Source: an uncultured Roseateles sp. (GTDB lineage Bacteria; Pseudomonadota; Gammaproteobacteria; Burkholderiales; Burkholderiaceae). Taken from it: a stretch of 8,724 bases of DNA. Positions 1 to 7,259 of the stretch are shown one piece after another. The DNA lies in contig CAMLKW010000192.1 of NCBI GenBank assembly GCA_946480605.1, positions 1 to 8,724 on the forward strand. Direction: 5' to 3'. The notes under the pieces were generated by a model. The model was given only the letters and a program-made list of their open reading frames with translations, was not told the origin of the DNA and searched no databases. The translations under genes were made by a program, and so were the position numbers. Positions within the stretch are counted from its first letter, which is position 1. Each line of letters begins with the position of its first letter.

Positions 1-140
1 CCGTTCAGCGGCAGTGCCGTGCCTGGGTTGCTCCACCAGGGCCCGGTGACGACGACGTCGGCGCGACCGCTGGGCGAGGCCAGCGTCAACAACAGGCTGG
101 CGACGGCCAGGGCCAGGCGGTGGGGGCGGATGGGCTTCAC
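1..140 (-). CDS. Secreted protein, N-terminal part only; tandem paralogue of the large PEP-CTERM protein
   Basis: Only the first 46 codons are in the window; the frame stays open to the left edge. The start is GTG at 140-138, chosen because a perfect AGGAGG lies 7 bases upstream and because it gives a clean signal peptide. That peptide begins MKPIRPHRLALAVASLLL and ends in the AxA-like site SGRA, with cleavage expected after residue 27. The mature protein begins DVVVTGPWWSNPGTALPLNG. The gene upstream (start 5025) has RIALAVACLLLGLAAPTGQA followed by VTVTGSWSIDPFEPGPLDG. The two share the RxALAVAxLLL core, a Pro-x-Gly-x-Ala end and VxVTGxW after cleavage, so I infer a tandem duplication. By analogy it should be another beta-helix repeat protein with a C-terminal anchor, but that part is outside the window and unproven. 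It lies 133 bases downstream of the large gene on the same strand, so it may share its transcript or have its own promoter. Confidence 0.8.
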   Translation of the reverse strand, partial: MKPIRPHRLALAVASLLLTLASPSGRADVVVTGPWWSNPGTALPLN

Positions 141-147
141 GGCAATT

Positions 148-153
148 CCTCCT
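148..153 (-). promoter_or_regulatory. Strong ribosome binding site of the partial PEP-CTERM paralogue
   Basis: On the minus strand this reads AGGAGG, a full match to the anti-Shine-Dalgarno sequence, 7 bases before the GTG at 140. It decides the start and is much stronger than the G-run in front of the large paralogue. Confidence 0.85.
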
Positions 154-177
154 CGTTTGTGCGCTGCATTGGAGTCA

Positions 178-211
178 GCCCCGCCGTGCGGGGCATCACC
201 CGTGCGGGTGA
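178..211 (-). promoter_or_regulatory. Pair of GC-rich hairpins in the leader of the partial paralogue
   Basis: Two inverted repeats lie almost back to back. At 178-194 GCCCCGC and GCGGGGC flank a 3-base loop (7-bp perfect stem). At 196-211 TCACCC and GGGTGA flank a 4-base loop (6-bp stem). On the minus strand both contain CCCGCACGG. They sit between the stop of the large gene (274) and the GTG at 140, the nearer one starting 38 bases upstream of the start codon. No T-run follows on the minus strand, so a classical intrinsic terminator is unlikely. A leader or attenuator structure, a processing site between the two genes, or protein-binding palindromes are the alternatives. Confidence 0.5.
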
Positions 212-273
212 AAGGCCCCCTCGATCACGGGAGGTCGGCAGCAGCTTGCCGGGTCAGGTCTTGCGGTTCATCC

Positions 274-3200
274 TCAACTCTGTCGAGTGCGGCGGCGCTG
301 CAACCAGCCGGTCACCCCCAACCCCAGCGCAAACAGCACCCAGGTGCCGGGCTCCGGCACCGGCTGTGCCGTGAACACCGCACCGCCCTCGGCGCTGAAG
401 CTGAACGACGTGAACTGGTAGGCGCTGCTGCTGGCCGCGTAGCTGACGCCGCCGAGCAGCGCGTGGTCCAGCGGCGCGCCGGCCTGGCTCAGGAAGCTGT
501 CGATCCTGAAGCCGCCGCTGGCCTGGAAGGCGTTGGGGTCGGTGGCGCCCAGGAAGCGGAACTCGATCAGCGCCGCGCCGAGGTCGACGCTGGCGCCGCT
601 GGCAAAGGCCAGGCGGTCGGTCACGAAGCCGCCGTGGCCGTCGGCGGCCACCTCCAGCACGAGGCGGCCGCCGGCCTCGTTGACGAAGTCGCCGGTCAGC
701 TCCAGCGTGCCGGGCGAGTCGCCGGGGTTGATGCTGCCGCGGTTGGTCAGCAGGCCCACGGCTATGAGGCCGCTGCCGCTGAGCAGGCCGGCGCTGCCGA
801 TGTCCATGCGGGCGGCGTGCAGCGCGCTGCCGCCGGTGACCTGCAGCCAGCCCTGGCCGCCGTCCACGCCCAGTGCGCTGGCACCCACCAGCACCGCGCC
901 GGCATGGGCCTGGCTGGCCTCGCGCAGATGCAGCTCGCCGGTCGCGCCGGCGTAGCGACCGATCAGCAGCGTGCCGCCGTCCAGGTCCAGCCGGCTGGCG
1001 CCGCTGAACTCGCCGATGCCGCTGCCGGTCTGACCGAACAGCGCGGAGCCGGCGCCCAGCAGCGTCAGGCTGGAGCCGCCGCCGGCCAGCAGCCTGCCGC
1101 TGCCCAGCGGCGTGTTCGTCACGCCGCCCAGCACCAGTGCGGCGCGGTCGCGGCCGGCGCGGCCGTCCAGCACGACCTCGGCGCCGGCCGCCAGCGTCAC
1201 CAGGCCCTTGGAGCCGCTGCCGAAGCCCACGGCCAGGCGCGGCCCCAGCAGCTGGCTGGTCCACTGGCCGGCCAGTTCGATGCGCGCCGCGCTCAGGTTC
1301 AGCTGGCCGCTGCCGCCGTTGCCGCCGACGCCGACATAGCTGCTGGCCAGCACGGCGCCGTCCACGACGTTGGCGAAACCCTGGCCGCCGTTCATGCCGA
1401 TCAGCACGCGCGGGTCGGCGCCGGCCACCTCCACGCGCGAGCCGCTGCCGCTCACGTCCATGAAGCCCTGGCCGGCCAGCAGCCCGCTGCTGAGCGTGGT
1501 GCTGCTGCCGACGGTCAGCGTCGTCAGCCGCGGAGCGGCCGGGGTGGACTCGAAGCCGCCCTCCAGACGCAGCCGGGCGCCGTTGACCACGTTGAGCATG
1601 CCCAGCGTCGAGCCCACGGTCATGCTGGGGTTGGCCGCGCCGCTGGCGCCGCCGGTACGGACGTCCAGCCGCGTGCCGGCATCGCTGAGGCCCAGCAGGG
1701 CCGAGCCGGCCGCGTTGAAGTTGTAGCTGCCGACCGTGACCAGGGCGTTCAGGCTGCCATCGAGGCTCAGCTGCGCGCCCTGGTTCAGCTGCACATGGCC
1801 CCAGGCGCCCTGGCCGACGCGCAGCAGGGCCGAGCTGCCGCTGATCTGGCCGCGCGTGTTCTCGCCATCCAGCATCAGGAAGCCCGAGGCTGCGCTGCTG
1901 CCCTGGTTCAGCCCCACGACGACGTTGCTGGCGCCGCTCAGGCGCGCGCCGTCCATCAGCACCACCGAGGCCTGGCCCTGGTTGCGGCCGATCAGCAGCG
2001 TGCGCGTGGTGCCGCCGCTCATCGCCAGCTCGCTGCCGTTGCCGATCACGGACAGCGCGGTCGTGCCGCCGTCGCGGGCCAGTTGCAGGTTGGCCGTCTG
2101 GCCGGCCTGGGCGACCAGCGCCAGGCGCGCGCCGCCACTCACGGCGATATTGACATCGGTGTTGGCGCCGCCGGCCAGGCCGGTGGCGAAGGTGGTGGCG
2201 CCGCTGGCGGGCGCCAGCGTCCAGCGCGAGCCGGCGCCGTCCAGCCTGACCTTCACCGTCGCGGCCTCGCTGCCCAGGGCTGCCGGGCCCTGCGGCCCGT
2301 AGCCCAGGCTGACGGCCTCGGTCTCCAGCAAGCCGCCGGCCAGCACCTCGATGAGTACCTGGCTGGCTGCGCCGGGCTCGCCCAGCGAGTAGCCCGTGGC
2401 GGGCGGCGCCGTCACCCAGCTGCCGCCGGCGATGAGGTTGGACAGGAAGCTGGCCCGCGAGCCGACGCCAGTCACCGTGAGGCTCACGTCGCCGCCGGCG
2501 TTGTTGGCGAGGAAGGCACCGCACCAGTGGCCCACGCAGCCGGCCGTGTTGCCGGCCGCGTCCAGCACGCCGCCGCCGCTGACCGTGAGGCTGCCGTTCT
2601 CCAGGCCCAGGCGGTGCCAGTCGATGCCATCGGCCGTCACCCGGCTGCCGACGCCGTCGATGAGGACCTGGCCGCGGCTGTTCAGGTGGTCGAAGCCGTT
2701 GCCGACCTGCAGCGAGAACACCGAGGCCGCGCCGCCGGCCAGCACGTCCAGCCGGCCCTTGCCCTGCTGGCCGACGTAGACCTGTCCCGCCTGAGGGCCG
2801 CGCCGGTCGGTGCTGAGCAGGCTGCCGGCGTCGGTGATCAGCAGGCGGCCGTCGCCGCCGTTGCCCACCGTCACGTTGCGCGCCCCGCTGGCCTGGCCGC
2901 CGCTGCGGATTTCCATGACGCCCTGGCTGCCGGCCTCGCCGATGCTGAGCGGGCTGGCCTGGCTGCCGTCCTGCACCAGCCGGGCGCCCTCCCTGACGAC
3001 CAGCGTCGCCTGGGCGCCCGGCGTGCTGCTCCAGCCACCGACCACGATGCTGGCGTCCGTGCCCTGAACCTGCAACTGGCTGCCGTCGTCGCGCAGCGTC
3101 ACGGTGCTGCGTCCCTGGTCGGCGGACAGGTACAGGCCGGCGCCGAGGCCGTCGGGTGCCTGCAGCCTGACCAGGCCGCCGCCGCTGACGTCCAGCGTCG

Positions 3201-5025
3201 TCGTCGAACGCGCATGGCTGCTGAACGCGATGTCGGCATTGCCGCCGGCCAGCGCGCTGCCCTGTACCAACCAGGTCGAGCCGGCGCCGGCGACGACGAT
3301 GTCGGCAAAGCTCTGTTCGTTCTGGCTGGTCGGGCCGGGCTGCCAGCCGCCGGTGCCGGCCCATTCGTTGACCAGCCGGCCGCCGTCCAGCACCTCCACG
3401 CGCGCGTGGGTGATGCCGCCGGGCGTGCCGGCGTTGCTGCTCGGCTCGTAGCGCTGCGTGGCGCCCACGCGCATCTCGCCGATCAGCCGCGCATCGCTGC
3501 CGGCGCCGGTCACCGTCAGCAGCGCCGTGCTGCCGGCCATGTGGCCGATGATGCTGCCGCACCAGCGGTTGACGCAGGCGGCAGCGCCGCCGGTGGTGTC
3601 CAGCAGCGCGCCGCCGCTGACCGTCAGCGCGCCCGTGCCCCAGTCGCCCACCGCCAGGCGGTGGCTGTCGGGCGGGTTGTCCAGAGCCAGCACGGTGCCG
3701 TTGCCGTCCAGAGTGACCGTGCCGGTGCCGCGTTCGCTGCCCACGTTCAACACGCCCGCCGCAAAGCTGGCCCCCGACGCCAGCGACAGCACGCCGCTGC
3801 CGCCCGTGCCGCGGCCGACGACGACGTAGCGCGAGCTCGCACCCGTCAGCGCCAGCGCGGCGCCCTGGCTCAACGCCAGCTCTCCCTGCCCCCCTTCGAT
3901 GCCGACGCCAATGGCCGAATCGGCCGTGGCGTTCAGCGTGATCTGGCCGCCGCGGGCCTGCAACCGGCCCTGGCCGCCGCCGGCGCCGACCTGCAGGTCC
4001 GTCCGTTGCGCCTGCAGCAGCAGCACGCCCTGGTCCATCTGCAACTCGCCCTGCGAGCCGGCGTTCAGGGCGACGCCGGCAAAGGACTGCAGCGGGCTCA
4101 GCAGCTCGATGCGGCCCTGGTCGACGACCGTCGTCGCCTGGCCGCCGCTGTCGGCCAGGCGCAGCACGGCGTTGCCGCTGGTGGCTTTCGCCCGCAGCAC
4201 GCCGCCGTCGGCGATCTGCACCTCGGTCGTCGCCCGCGCACCGTGGGCCATCACCAGCCTGGCGTCACCGGTGCCCAGCGGCATGCCGGCCACCTCCCAC
4301 AGCGAATTCGCCCCCGCGATGGTCAGGAAGGCCAGGCTGCGCTCCTGGCCGTTGGCGAGGGCCTCGTTGGTGCCGGACACGCCGGCGAACAGGCTGTCGC
4401 TCGACAGCCGGCCACCGGCCAGCACTTCCACTCGGCCGGTCGTCGTGCCGCCCACCTGGCCCCAGCCCGGGCCCAGGCCCAGCGAGGCCACCGTAAAGCC
4501 GTTCTGCAGCCGCACCTCGCTGCCGGCGCCGGTCACGGTCAACTGGCCGTTGGAACCCGCCGCGTTGCCGACATAGTTGTTGCACCAGCCCTGGCCCTGC
4601 AGACAGACCCAGCCGACGGCCCGTCCGTCGAGGAGAGCGCCGCCCGACACCGTCAGCGCGGCCGCGCCGGCATTGCCGACTTCCAGCCGGTTGGTGTCGC
4701 CGTTGCCGCGCAGCACCAGCGCCGTGCCGCCGCCGTCCAGCAGGCCGCTCACCGTGCTGCCGGCGCCGGTGGCCAAGGTCAGTGTGTAGAGGTCGACGAC
4801 CGACCCGGCCAGCGCGGCGAAGCTCGCGTCGCCGCCCGTGCCCAGGTACAGCCGCGACGCGGGGCGACTGAGATGGGGGCCGTCCAGCGGACCGGGCTCG
4901 AAGGGATCGATGCTCCATGAACCGGTCACCGTGACGGCCGCCTGCCCGGTGGGCGCCGCCAGGCCCAGCAGCAGGCAGGCAACGGCCAGCGCGATGCGGT
5001 GGCGGGATTGCTGGATGTTGTTCAT
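274..5025 (-). CDS. Giant PEP-CTERM-anchored beta-helix repeat surface protein, 1583 residues
   Basis: A very large secreted protein of about 150 kDa. Residues 1-29 are a signal peptide (basic start, hydrophobic ALAVACLLLGLAA, GQA cleavage site). Residues 30-1416 are almost wholly short Gly/Ser/Thr/Val beta-strand repeats of the form VGxxGxGxLxVxxGAxL and LTVTGAGS, the pattern of autotransporter-like right-handed beta-helices. They include a threefold super-repeat (about 101-1130). Residues 1417-1492 carry the common closing module of such proteins (INPGDSPGTLELTGDF, then LVLEVA and LGAALIEFRF). Residues 1556-1579 are the PEP-CTERM signal: VPEPG, a hydrophobic segment, then RRR. In this family an exosortase recognises the tail in the inner membrane and the protein goes to the cell surface or exopolysaccharide matrix; a role in adhesion or biofilm is inference. 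The frame runs upstream to 5316, but I place the start at ATG 5025 because it gives the signal peptide; only a G-run (TTCGGGGGG) precedes it as ribosome binding site. It is divergent from a LuxR-type regulator and upstream of a paralogue. Confidence 0.92.
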   Translation of the reverse strand: MNNIQQSRHRIALAVACLLLGLAAPTGQAAVTVTGSWSIDPFEPGPLDGPHLSRPASRLYLGTGGDASFAALAGSVVDLYTLTLATGAGSTVSGLLDGGGTALVLRGNGDTNRLEVGNAGAAALTVSGGALLDGRAVGWVCLQGQGWCNNYVGNAAGSNGQLTVTGAGSEVRLQNGFTVASLGLGPGWGQVGGTTTGRVEVLAGGRLSSDSLFAGVSGTNEALANGQERSLAFLTIAGANSLWEVAGMPLGTGDARLVMAHGARATTEVQIADGGVLRAKATSGNAVLRLADSGGQATTVVDQGRIELLSPLQSFAGVALNAGSQGELQMDQGVLLLQAQRTDLQVGAGGGQGRLQARGGQITLNATADSAIGVGIEGGQGELALSQGAALALTGASSRYVVVGRGTGGSGVLSLASGASFAAGVLNVGSERGTGTVTLDGNGTVLALDNPPDSHRLAVGDWGTGALTVSGGALLDTTGGAAACVNRWCGSIIGHMAGSTALLTVTGAGSDARLIGEMRVGATQRYEPSSNAGTPGGITHARVEVLDGGRLVNEWAGTGGWQPGPTSQNEQSFADIVVAGAGSTWLVQGSALAGGNADIAFSSHARSTTTLDVSGGGLVRLQAPDGLGAGLYLSADQGRSTVTLRDDGSQLQVQGTDASIVVGGWSSTPGAQATLVVREGARLVQDGSQASPLSIGEAGSQGVMEIRSGGQASGARNVTVGNGGDGRLLITDAGSLLSTDRRGPQAGQVYVGQQGKGRLDVLAGGAASVFSLQVGNGFDHLNSRGQVLIDGVGSRVTADGIDWHRLGLENGSLTVSGGGVLDAAGNTAGCVGHWCGAFLANNAGGDVSLTVTGVGSRASFLSNLIAGGSWVTAPPATGYSLGEPGAASQVLIEVLAGGLLETEAVSLGYGPQGPAALGSEAATVKVRLDGAGSRWTLAPASGATTFATGLAGGANTDVNIAVSGGARLALVAQAGQTANLQLARDGGTTALSVIGNGSELAMSGGTTRTLLIGRNQGQASVVLMDGARLSGASNVVVGLNQGSSAASGFLMLDGENTRGQISGSSALLRVGQGAWGHVQLNQGAQLSLDGSLNALVTVGSYNFNAAGSALLGLSDAGTRLDVRTGGASGAANPSMTVGSTLGMLNVVNGARLRLEGGFESTPAAPRLTTLTVGSSTTLSSGLLAGQGFMDVSGSGSRVEVAGADPRVLIGMNGGQGFANVVDGAVLASSYVGVGGNGGSGQLNLSAARIELAGQWTSQLLGPRLAVGFGSGSKGLVTLAAGAEVVLDGRAGRDRAALVLGGVTNTPLGSGRLLAGGGSSLTLLGAGSALFGQTGSGIGEFSGASRLDLDGGTLLIGRYAGATGELHLREASQAHAGAVLVGASALGVDGGQGWLQVTGGSALHAARMDIGSAGLLSGSGLIAVGLLTNRGSINPGDSPGTLELTGDFVNEAGGRLVLEVAADGHGGFVTDRLAFASGASVDLGAALIEFRFLGATDPNAFQASGGFRIDSFLSQAGAPLDHALLGGVSYAASSSAYQFTSFSFSAEGGAVFTAQPVPEPGTWVLFALGLGVTGWLQRRRTRQS
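1636..4725 (-). repeat. Threefold super-repeat of about 345 residues inside the PEP-CTERM protein
   Basis: Approximate units are residues 101-433 (bases 3727-4725), 434-784 (2674-3726) and 785-1130 (1636-2673). Each begins with a strand such as VTLDGNG or VLIDGVGS, then a RLxVG-like strand, LTVSGGALLD, a Cys pair with Trp before the second Cys, an AG(S/G) turn, LTVTGAGS, VEVLAGG or a close variant, and a GAGSxW-like strand. The first Cys falls at residues 141, 484 and 830, spacings of 343 and 346 residues (1029 and 1038 bases). The units have diverged beyond simple DNA identity, so the triplication is old, although small DNA blocks around the Cys codons are still shared. Boundaries are judged by eye. 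Confidence 0.75.
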
Positions 5026-5062
5026 TGAGAAGCCCCCCGAAGTCGCGGTGATTGAAGTGAGA

Positions 5063-5116
5063 CCCCGTGACCGGGGCAAGACCTGGAGGCGCGATGCCCC
5101 CCGGGATGGGGGCAAG
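5063..5116 (-). promoter_or_regulatory. Two similar 18-base imperfect palindromes in the PEP-CTERM leader / divergent region
   Basis: On the minus strand CTTGCCCCCATCCCGGGG (5116-5099) and CTTGCCCCGGTCACGGGG (5080-5063) match at 15 of 18 positions, with centres 36 bases apart. Each can fold: the distal one, extended to 5095-5114, has a 7-bp stem (TGCCCCC with GGGGGCA), and the proximal one has a 5-bp stem (CCCCG/CGGGG with a 4-base loop). They lie 38-91 bases upstream of the ATG at 5025. They could be paired operator sites for a dimeric regulator such as the divergent LuxR-type protein, or RNA leader hairpins. The sequence alone does not separate these. Confidence 0.5.
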
Positions 5117-5158
5117 TTGCGGGCGAAGGCTCCCGCGGCATCCTCAAGACTGTTGAAT

Positions 5159-5172
5159 CCGGCGCTCGCCGG
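5159..5172. promoter_or_regulatory. Perfect 14-base inverted repeat in front of the LuxR-type gene
   Basis: CCGGCG, 2 bases, CGCCGG. It ends 20 bases before the ATG at 5192, inside the divergent intergenic region. A position this close to the start would suit autorepression or a hairpin in the leader. Short GC palindromes arise easily in DNA this rich in GC, so the call is weak. Confidence 0.3.
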
Positions 5173-5191
5173 GCTCATCAGAATCCCGCGC

Positions 5192-6265
5192 ATGACGCAC
5201 AAGAAGTCCCGCGAGCTGAGCCGTCTGCGCGAGCTGTGCACGCTGGACCTGCCCACGCCGCTGCTCATGCCCAGCGTGCTGGCCGAGCTGCATGGGCTGG
5301 TGCCGTCCAGCCGCAACCTGTTCGACTGGTGCGACGGCGACGGCGCGCTGACGCGTTACTGCGTGGAGGGCCCGGTGGACGAGGCTGTGGCGCAGCTCTA
5401 CTTCGACGAGTTCCACAACAAGCGCGAGGCCGAGGCCATGCCTTCGTTCGCGCAGGCGCTGCGCTCGGGTGCGGTGCTGAACGGCGCGGCGCAGCTGAAC
5501 ACGGCGCGCTTCTTCGGCTCGGCGCTGTACGCCGAGATCTGGCGCCCGCAGGGCTTTCGCCACCGCGTGGAGCTGATCGTGCGTGCCGGCGACGGCCGGC
5601 CGCTGGGCTCGCTGGTGCTGTACCGCGGCCCGGGTGAGCCCTGCTTCACGCCGGCCGAGGAGGCGCGGCTGCTGGCGGTGCTGCCGCACCTGGCGCGCGC
5701 GCTGAGCCGCGACGCGGTGCCACGCTGCTCGCCCGAGCACTGGCAGCCGGCGCCCGAGCCGGTCGAGGTGCTGCTGCTGGACGACGACGGCTGCCTGCGC
5801 CATGCCAGCGCCGGCGCGCAGCGCCTGCTGCAGCTCGCCCGGCCCGGCCCGGGGCTGCTGCCGGCGCCGCGGCCCACCGAGGCGGTGCTGGCGGGCCTGC
5901 ACGCGGCGGCGCGGCGCGGGCCGACCACGCAACGGGTCGACAGCCCCTGGGGCCGCTTCGAGTTCAGCGCGCAGCGGCTGGATGCGGTCGACGGCGGCGC
6001 GGCGCCCAGCTGGACCCAGGTGCAATTGCGCCGCTTCGAGCCGCGCGAGCTGGCCGACGAGCGGCAGTTGCAGCGCTTAGAGTTGTCCAGCGGCCAGGCA
6101 GCGGTCGCGCGGCTGCTGCTGCAGGGGCTGGCGCAGTCCGAGGTGGCGCAGCGGCTGGGCGTGGCACCCAGCACCGTGGTGGATCACACGCGCAAGCTCT
6201 ACCAGCGGCTGGGCGTGCGCTCCGTGCGCGAGCTGACCGACAAGGTGAGGGTGAACGGGCCCTAA
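5192..6265 (+). CDS. LuxR-type helix-turn-helix transcriptional regulator, 357 residues
   Basis: A one-component regulator. Residues 297-352 form a LuxR-type C-terminal DNA-binding domain: [25 protein letters not shown] supports the scaffold and first helix of the motif, then [20 protein letters not shown] is the recognition helix and closing helix. The usual Arg-Glu of the LTxRE start is Gly-Gln here (301-302). Residues about 18-172 look like a GAF-type sensor ([13 protein letters not shown], then a strand-rich core with [12 protein letters not shown]). Residues about 189-280 look like a degenerate PAS-like module ([16 protein letters not shown]). No phosphoacceptor receiver domain and no acyl-homoserine-lactone-binding signature is visible, so the input is unknown. 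The start is ATG 5192; no good ribosome binding site is visible, and the in-frame TTG at 5153 is no better. It is divergent from the PEP-CTERM gene with 166 bases between, which makes that gene a likely target (inference). Its stop overlaps the end of coaX. Confidence 0.88.
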   Translation: MTHKKSRELSRLRELCTLDLPTPLLMPSVLAELHGLVPSSRNLFDWCDGDGALTRYCVEGPVDEAVAQLYFDEFHNKREAEAMPSFAQALRSGAVLNGAAQLNTARFFGSALYAEIWRPQGFRHRVELIVRAGDGRPLGSLVLYRGPGEPCFTPAEEARLLAVLPHLARALSRDAVPRCSPEHWQPAPEPVEVLLLDDDGCLRHASAGAQRLLQLARPGPGLLPAPRPTEAVLAGLHAAARRGPTTQRVDSPWGRFEFSAQRLDAVDGGAAPSWTQVQLRRFEPRELADERQLQRLELSSGQAAVARLLLQGLAQSEVAQRLGVAPSTVVDHTRKLYQRLGVRSVRELTDKVRVNGP

Positions 6266-7023
6266 CGCGCCCGGTTGATGGCCAGCAGGCCGTCGAAGAT
6301 CAGGCCCTCGACCAGCTCGTGCGGCGCATCCAGTGCGGGCGCCACCTTCCAGCCCGCGCCGCCGGTCATCAGCAGCAGCGGGTCACGGCCCTCGCGCTGG
6401 CGCAGCAGGCGGAACATGCGCTCGATGGCGCCGGTGATTGCGAAGGTGCCGCCGGTGGTCAGCGCGTCGCTGGTGTTGGTGGGGAAGTCGCGCACCTCGC
6501 CGGTCGGCACGCGCAGGCCGGCCGTGCCGCCCTCCAGCGCGCGCAGCATGATGCCGTGGCCCGGCAGGATCAGGCCGCCGAGGAATTGCGCATCGCTGGA
6601 CAGCGCGTCCACCGTGACGGCCGTGCCCACCATGACGGTCAGCACCGGCCCGTCGAAGCCGCGCTTGCGCGCATGGGCGTGCGCGCCGATGACGGCCACC
6701 CAGCGGTCCGCGCCCAGGCGGGTGGGGTGGTCGTAGCCGTTGCGTATGCCGGCCGTCTCGGGCGCGGGCACCACCCAGCGGGCCGTCAGGTCCCAGTGCT
6801 CCATCTGCTCCTCGACACGCCGGCGCACCGCGTCGCCCGCGACATTGCTGCCGAGCATGCGTTGCGGCGGGGGCAGGCCTTGCCAGTCCTCGTCGGCGAG
6901 GCGGTCGATGTTCTCCAGGAAGACCGCGCCATGCTGCAGCGGCGGGGTGCCGGGCTGGGCGTCGCCTGCGTAGACGGCCCATTTGAGTCGGGTGTTGCCG
7001 ATGTCGATGGCCAGGAAGCTCAT
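6262..7023 (-). CDS. coaX: Type III pantothenate kinase, 253 residues
   Basis: Phosphorylates pantothenate to 4'-phosphopantothenate with ATP, the first step of coenzyme A synthesis; a cytoplasmic enzyme of the ASKHA fold that usually acts as a dimer and needs a monovalent cation. All family landmarks are present: the phosphate-binding loop [10 protein letters not shown] (7-16), the pantothenate-site GADRW (104-108) with its catalytic Asp, GTAVTVDA (133-140), GGLILPG (149-155), FPTNTSDA (180-187) and TGGAG (220-224). The length is normal and the ATG at 7023 is the only sensible start because the phosphate loop begins at residue 7. No clear Shine-Dalgarno sequence precedes it. In many beta-proteobacteria coaX follows or is fused to birA; here the upstream neighbour is non-coding DNA. 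The last 4 bases overlap the stop of the convergent LuxR-type gene. Confidence 0.96.
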   Translation of the reverse strand: MSFLAIDIGNTRLKWAVYAGDAQPGTPPLQHGAVFLENIDRLADEDWQGLPPPQRMLGSNVAGDAVRRRVEEQMEHWDLTARWVVPAPETAGIRNGYDHPTRLGADRWVAVIGAHAHARKRGFDGPVLTVMVGTAVTVDALSSDAQFLGGLILPGHGIMLRALEGGTAGLRVPTGEVRDFPTNTSDALTTGGTFAITGAIERMFRLLRQREGRDPLLLMTGGAGWKVAPALDAPHELVEGLIFDGLLAINRAR

Positions 7024-7070
7024 TGGCGGGGCTGTGGCGTGAACGATGGCGCGAGCCTACCAGCAGCCCT

Positions 7071-7085
7071 GGCGATGCCATCGCC
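7071..7085. promoter_or_regulatory. Interrupted palindrome upstream of coaX
   Basis: GGCGATG, one base, CATCGCC: a 15-base sequence with perfect 7-base arms, 48 bases before the coaX start codon. The odd centre and position would suit an operator or a short leader hairpin. Nothing ties it to a known regulator. Confidence 0.3.
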
Positions 7086-7259
7086 TAAGCCGCGCCAGCC
7101 AGGTGAGCCTGCTGGTGGACGCCGCCGGCCCAGTGCGCGGCTTCCGCGACCTCGGACTTCTTCGTCGCTCTGTGGCTGGCCTGGCGCATGGCTGACGGCA
7201 TCGGCGGCGCGCAGCACTGACCCCCGTAGGTGCGCGGCTTCAAGCTCAGTTGAGACTGT

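Noticed and set aside
254..3562. A 1102-codon minus-strand frame overlapping the PEP-CTERM gene
   Set aside because: It is a frame-shifted reading of the same gene giving an Arg/Gly/Gln-rich product with no domain.
19..4920. A 1633-codon open frame on the plus strand opposite the PEP-CTERM gene
   Set aside because: It has no stop because the antisense gene is extremely GC-rich and repetitive. The product is Ala/Gln/Arg-rich without any domain, and the minus frame has signal peptide, repeats and PEP-CTERM tail.
255..5085. A 10-base inverted repeat (CAGGTCTTGC at 255-264, GCAAGACCTG at 5076-5085) flanking the large gene
   Set aside because: Matches of this length are expected many times by chance in a window of this size, and no transposase or target duplication goes with it.
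4838..5191. Upstream extension of the LuxR-type gene to 4838
   Set aside because: It would overlap the PEP-CTERM signal peptide region, and the added residues are basic and featureless; the regulator sequence begins near [10 protein letters not shown].
5026..5316. A 97-residue N-terminal extension of the PEP-CTERM protein, with the start at 5316
   Set aside because: It would bury the signal peptide inside the protein and run through the start of the divergent LuxR-type gene. ATG 5025 gives a normal secreted precursor.
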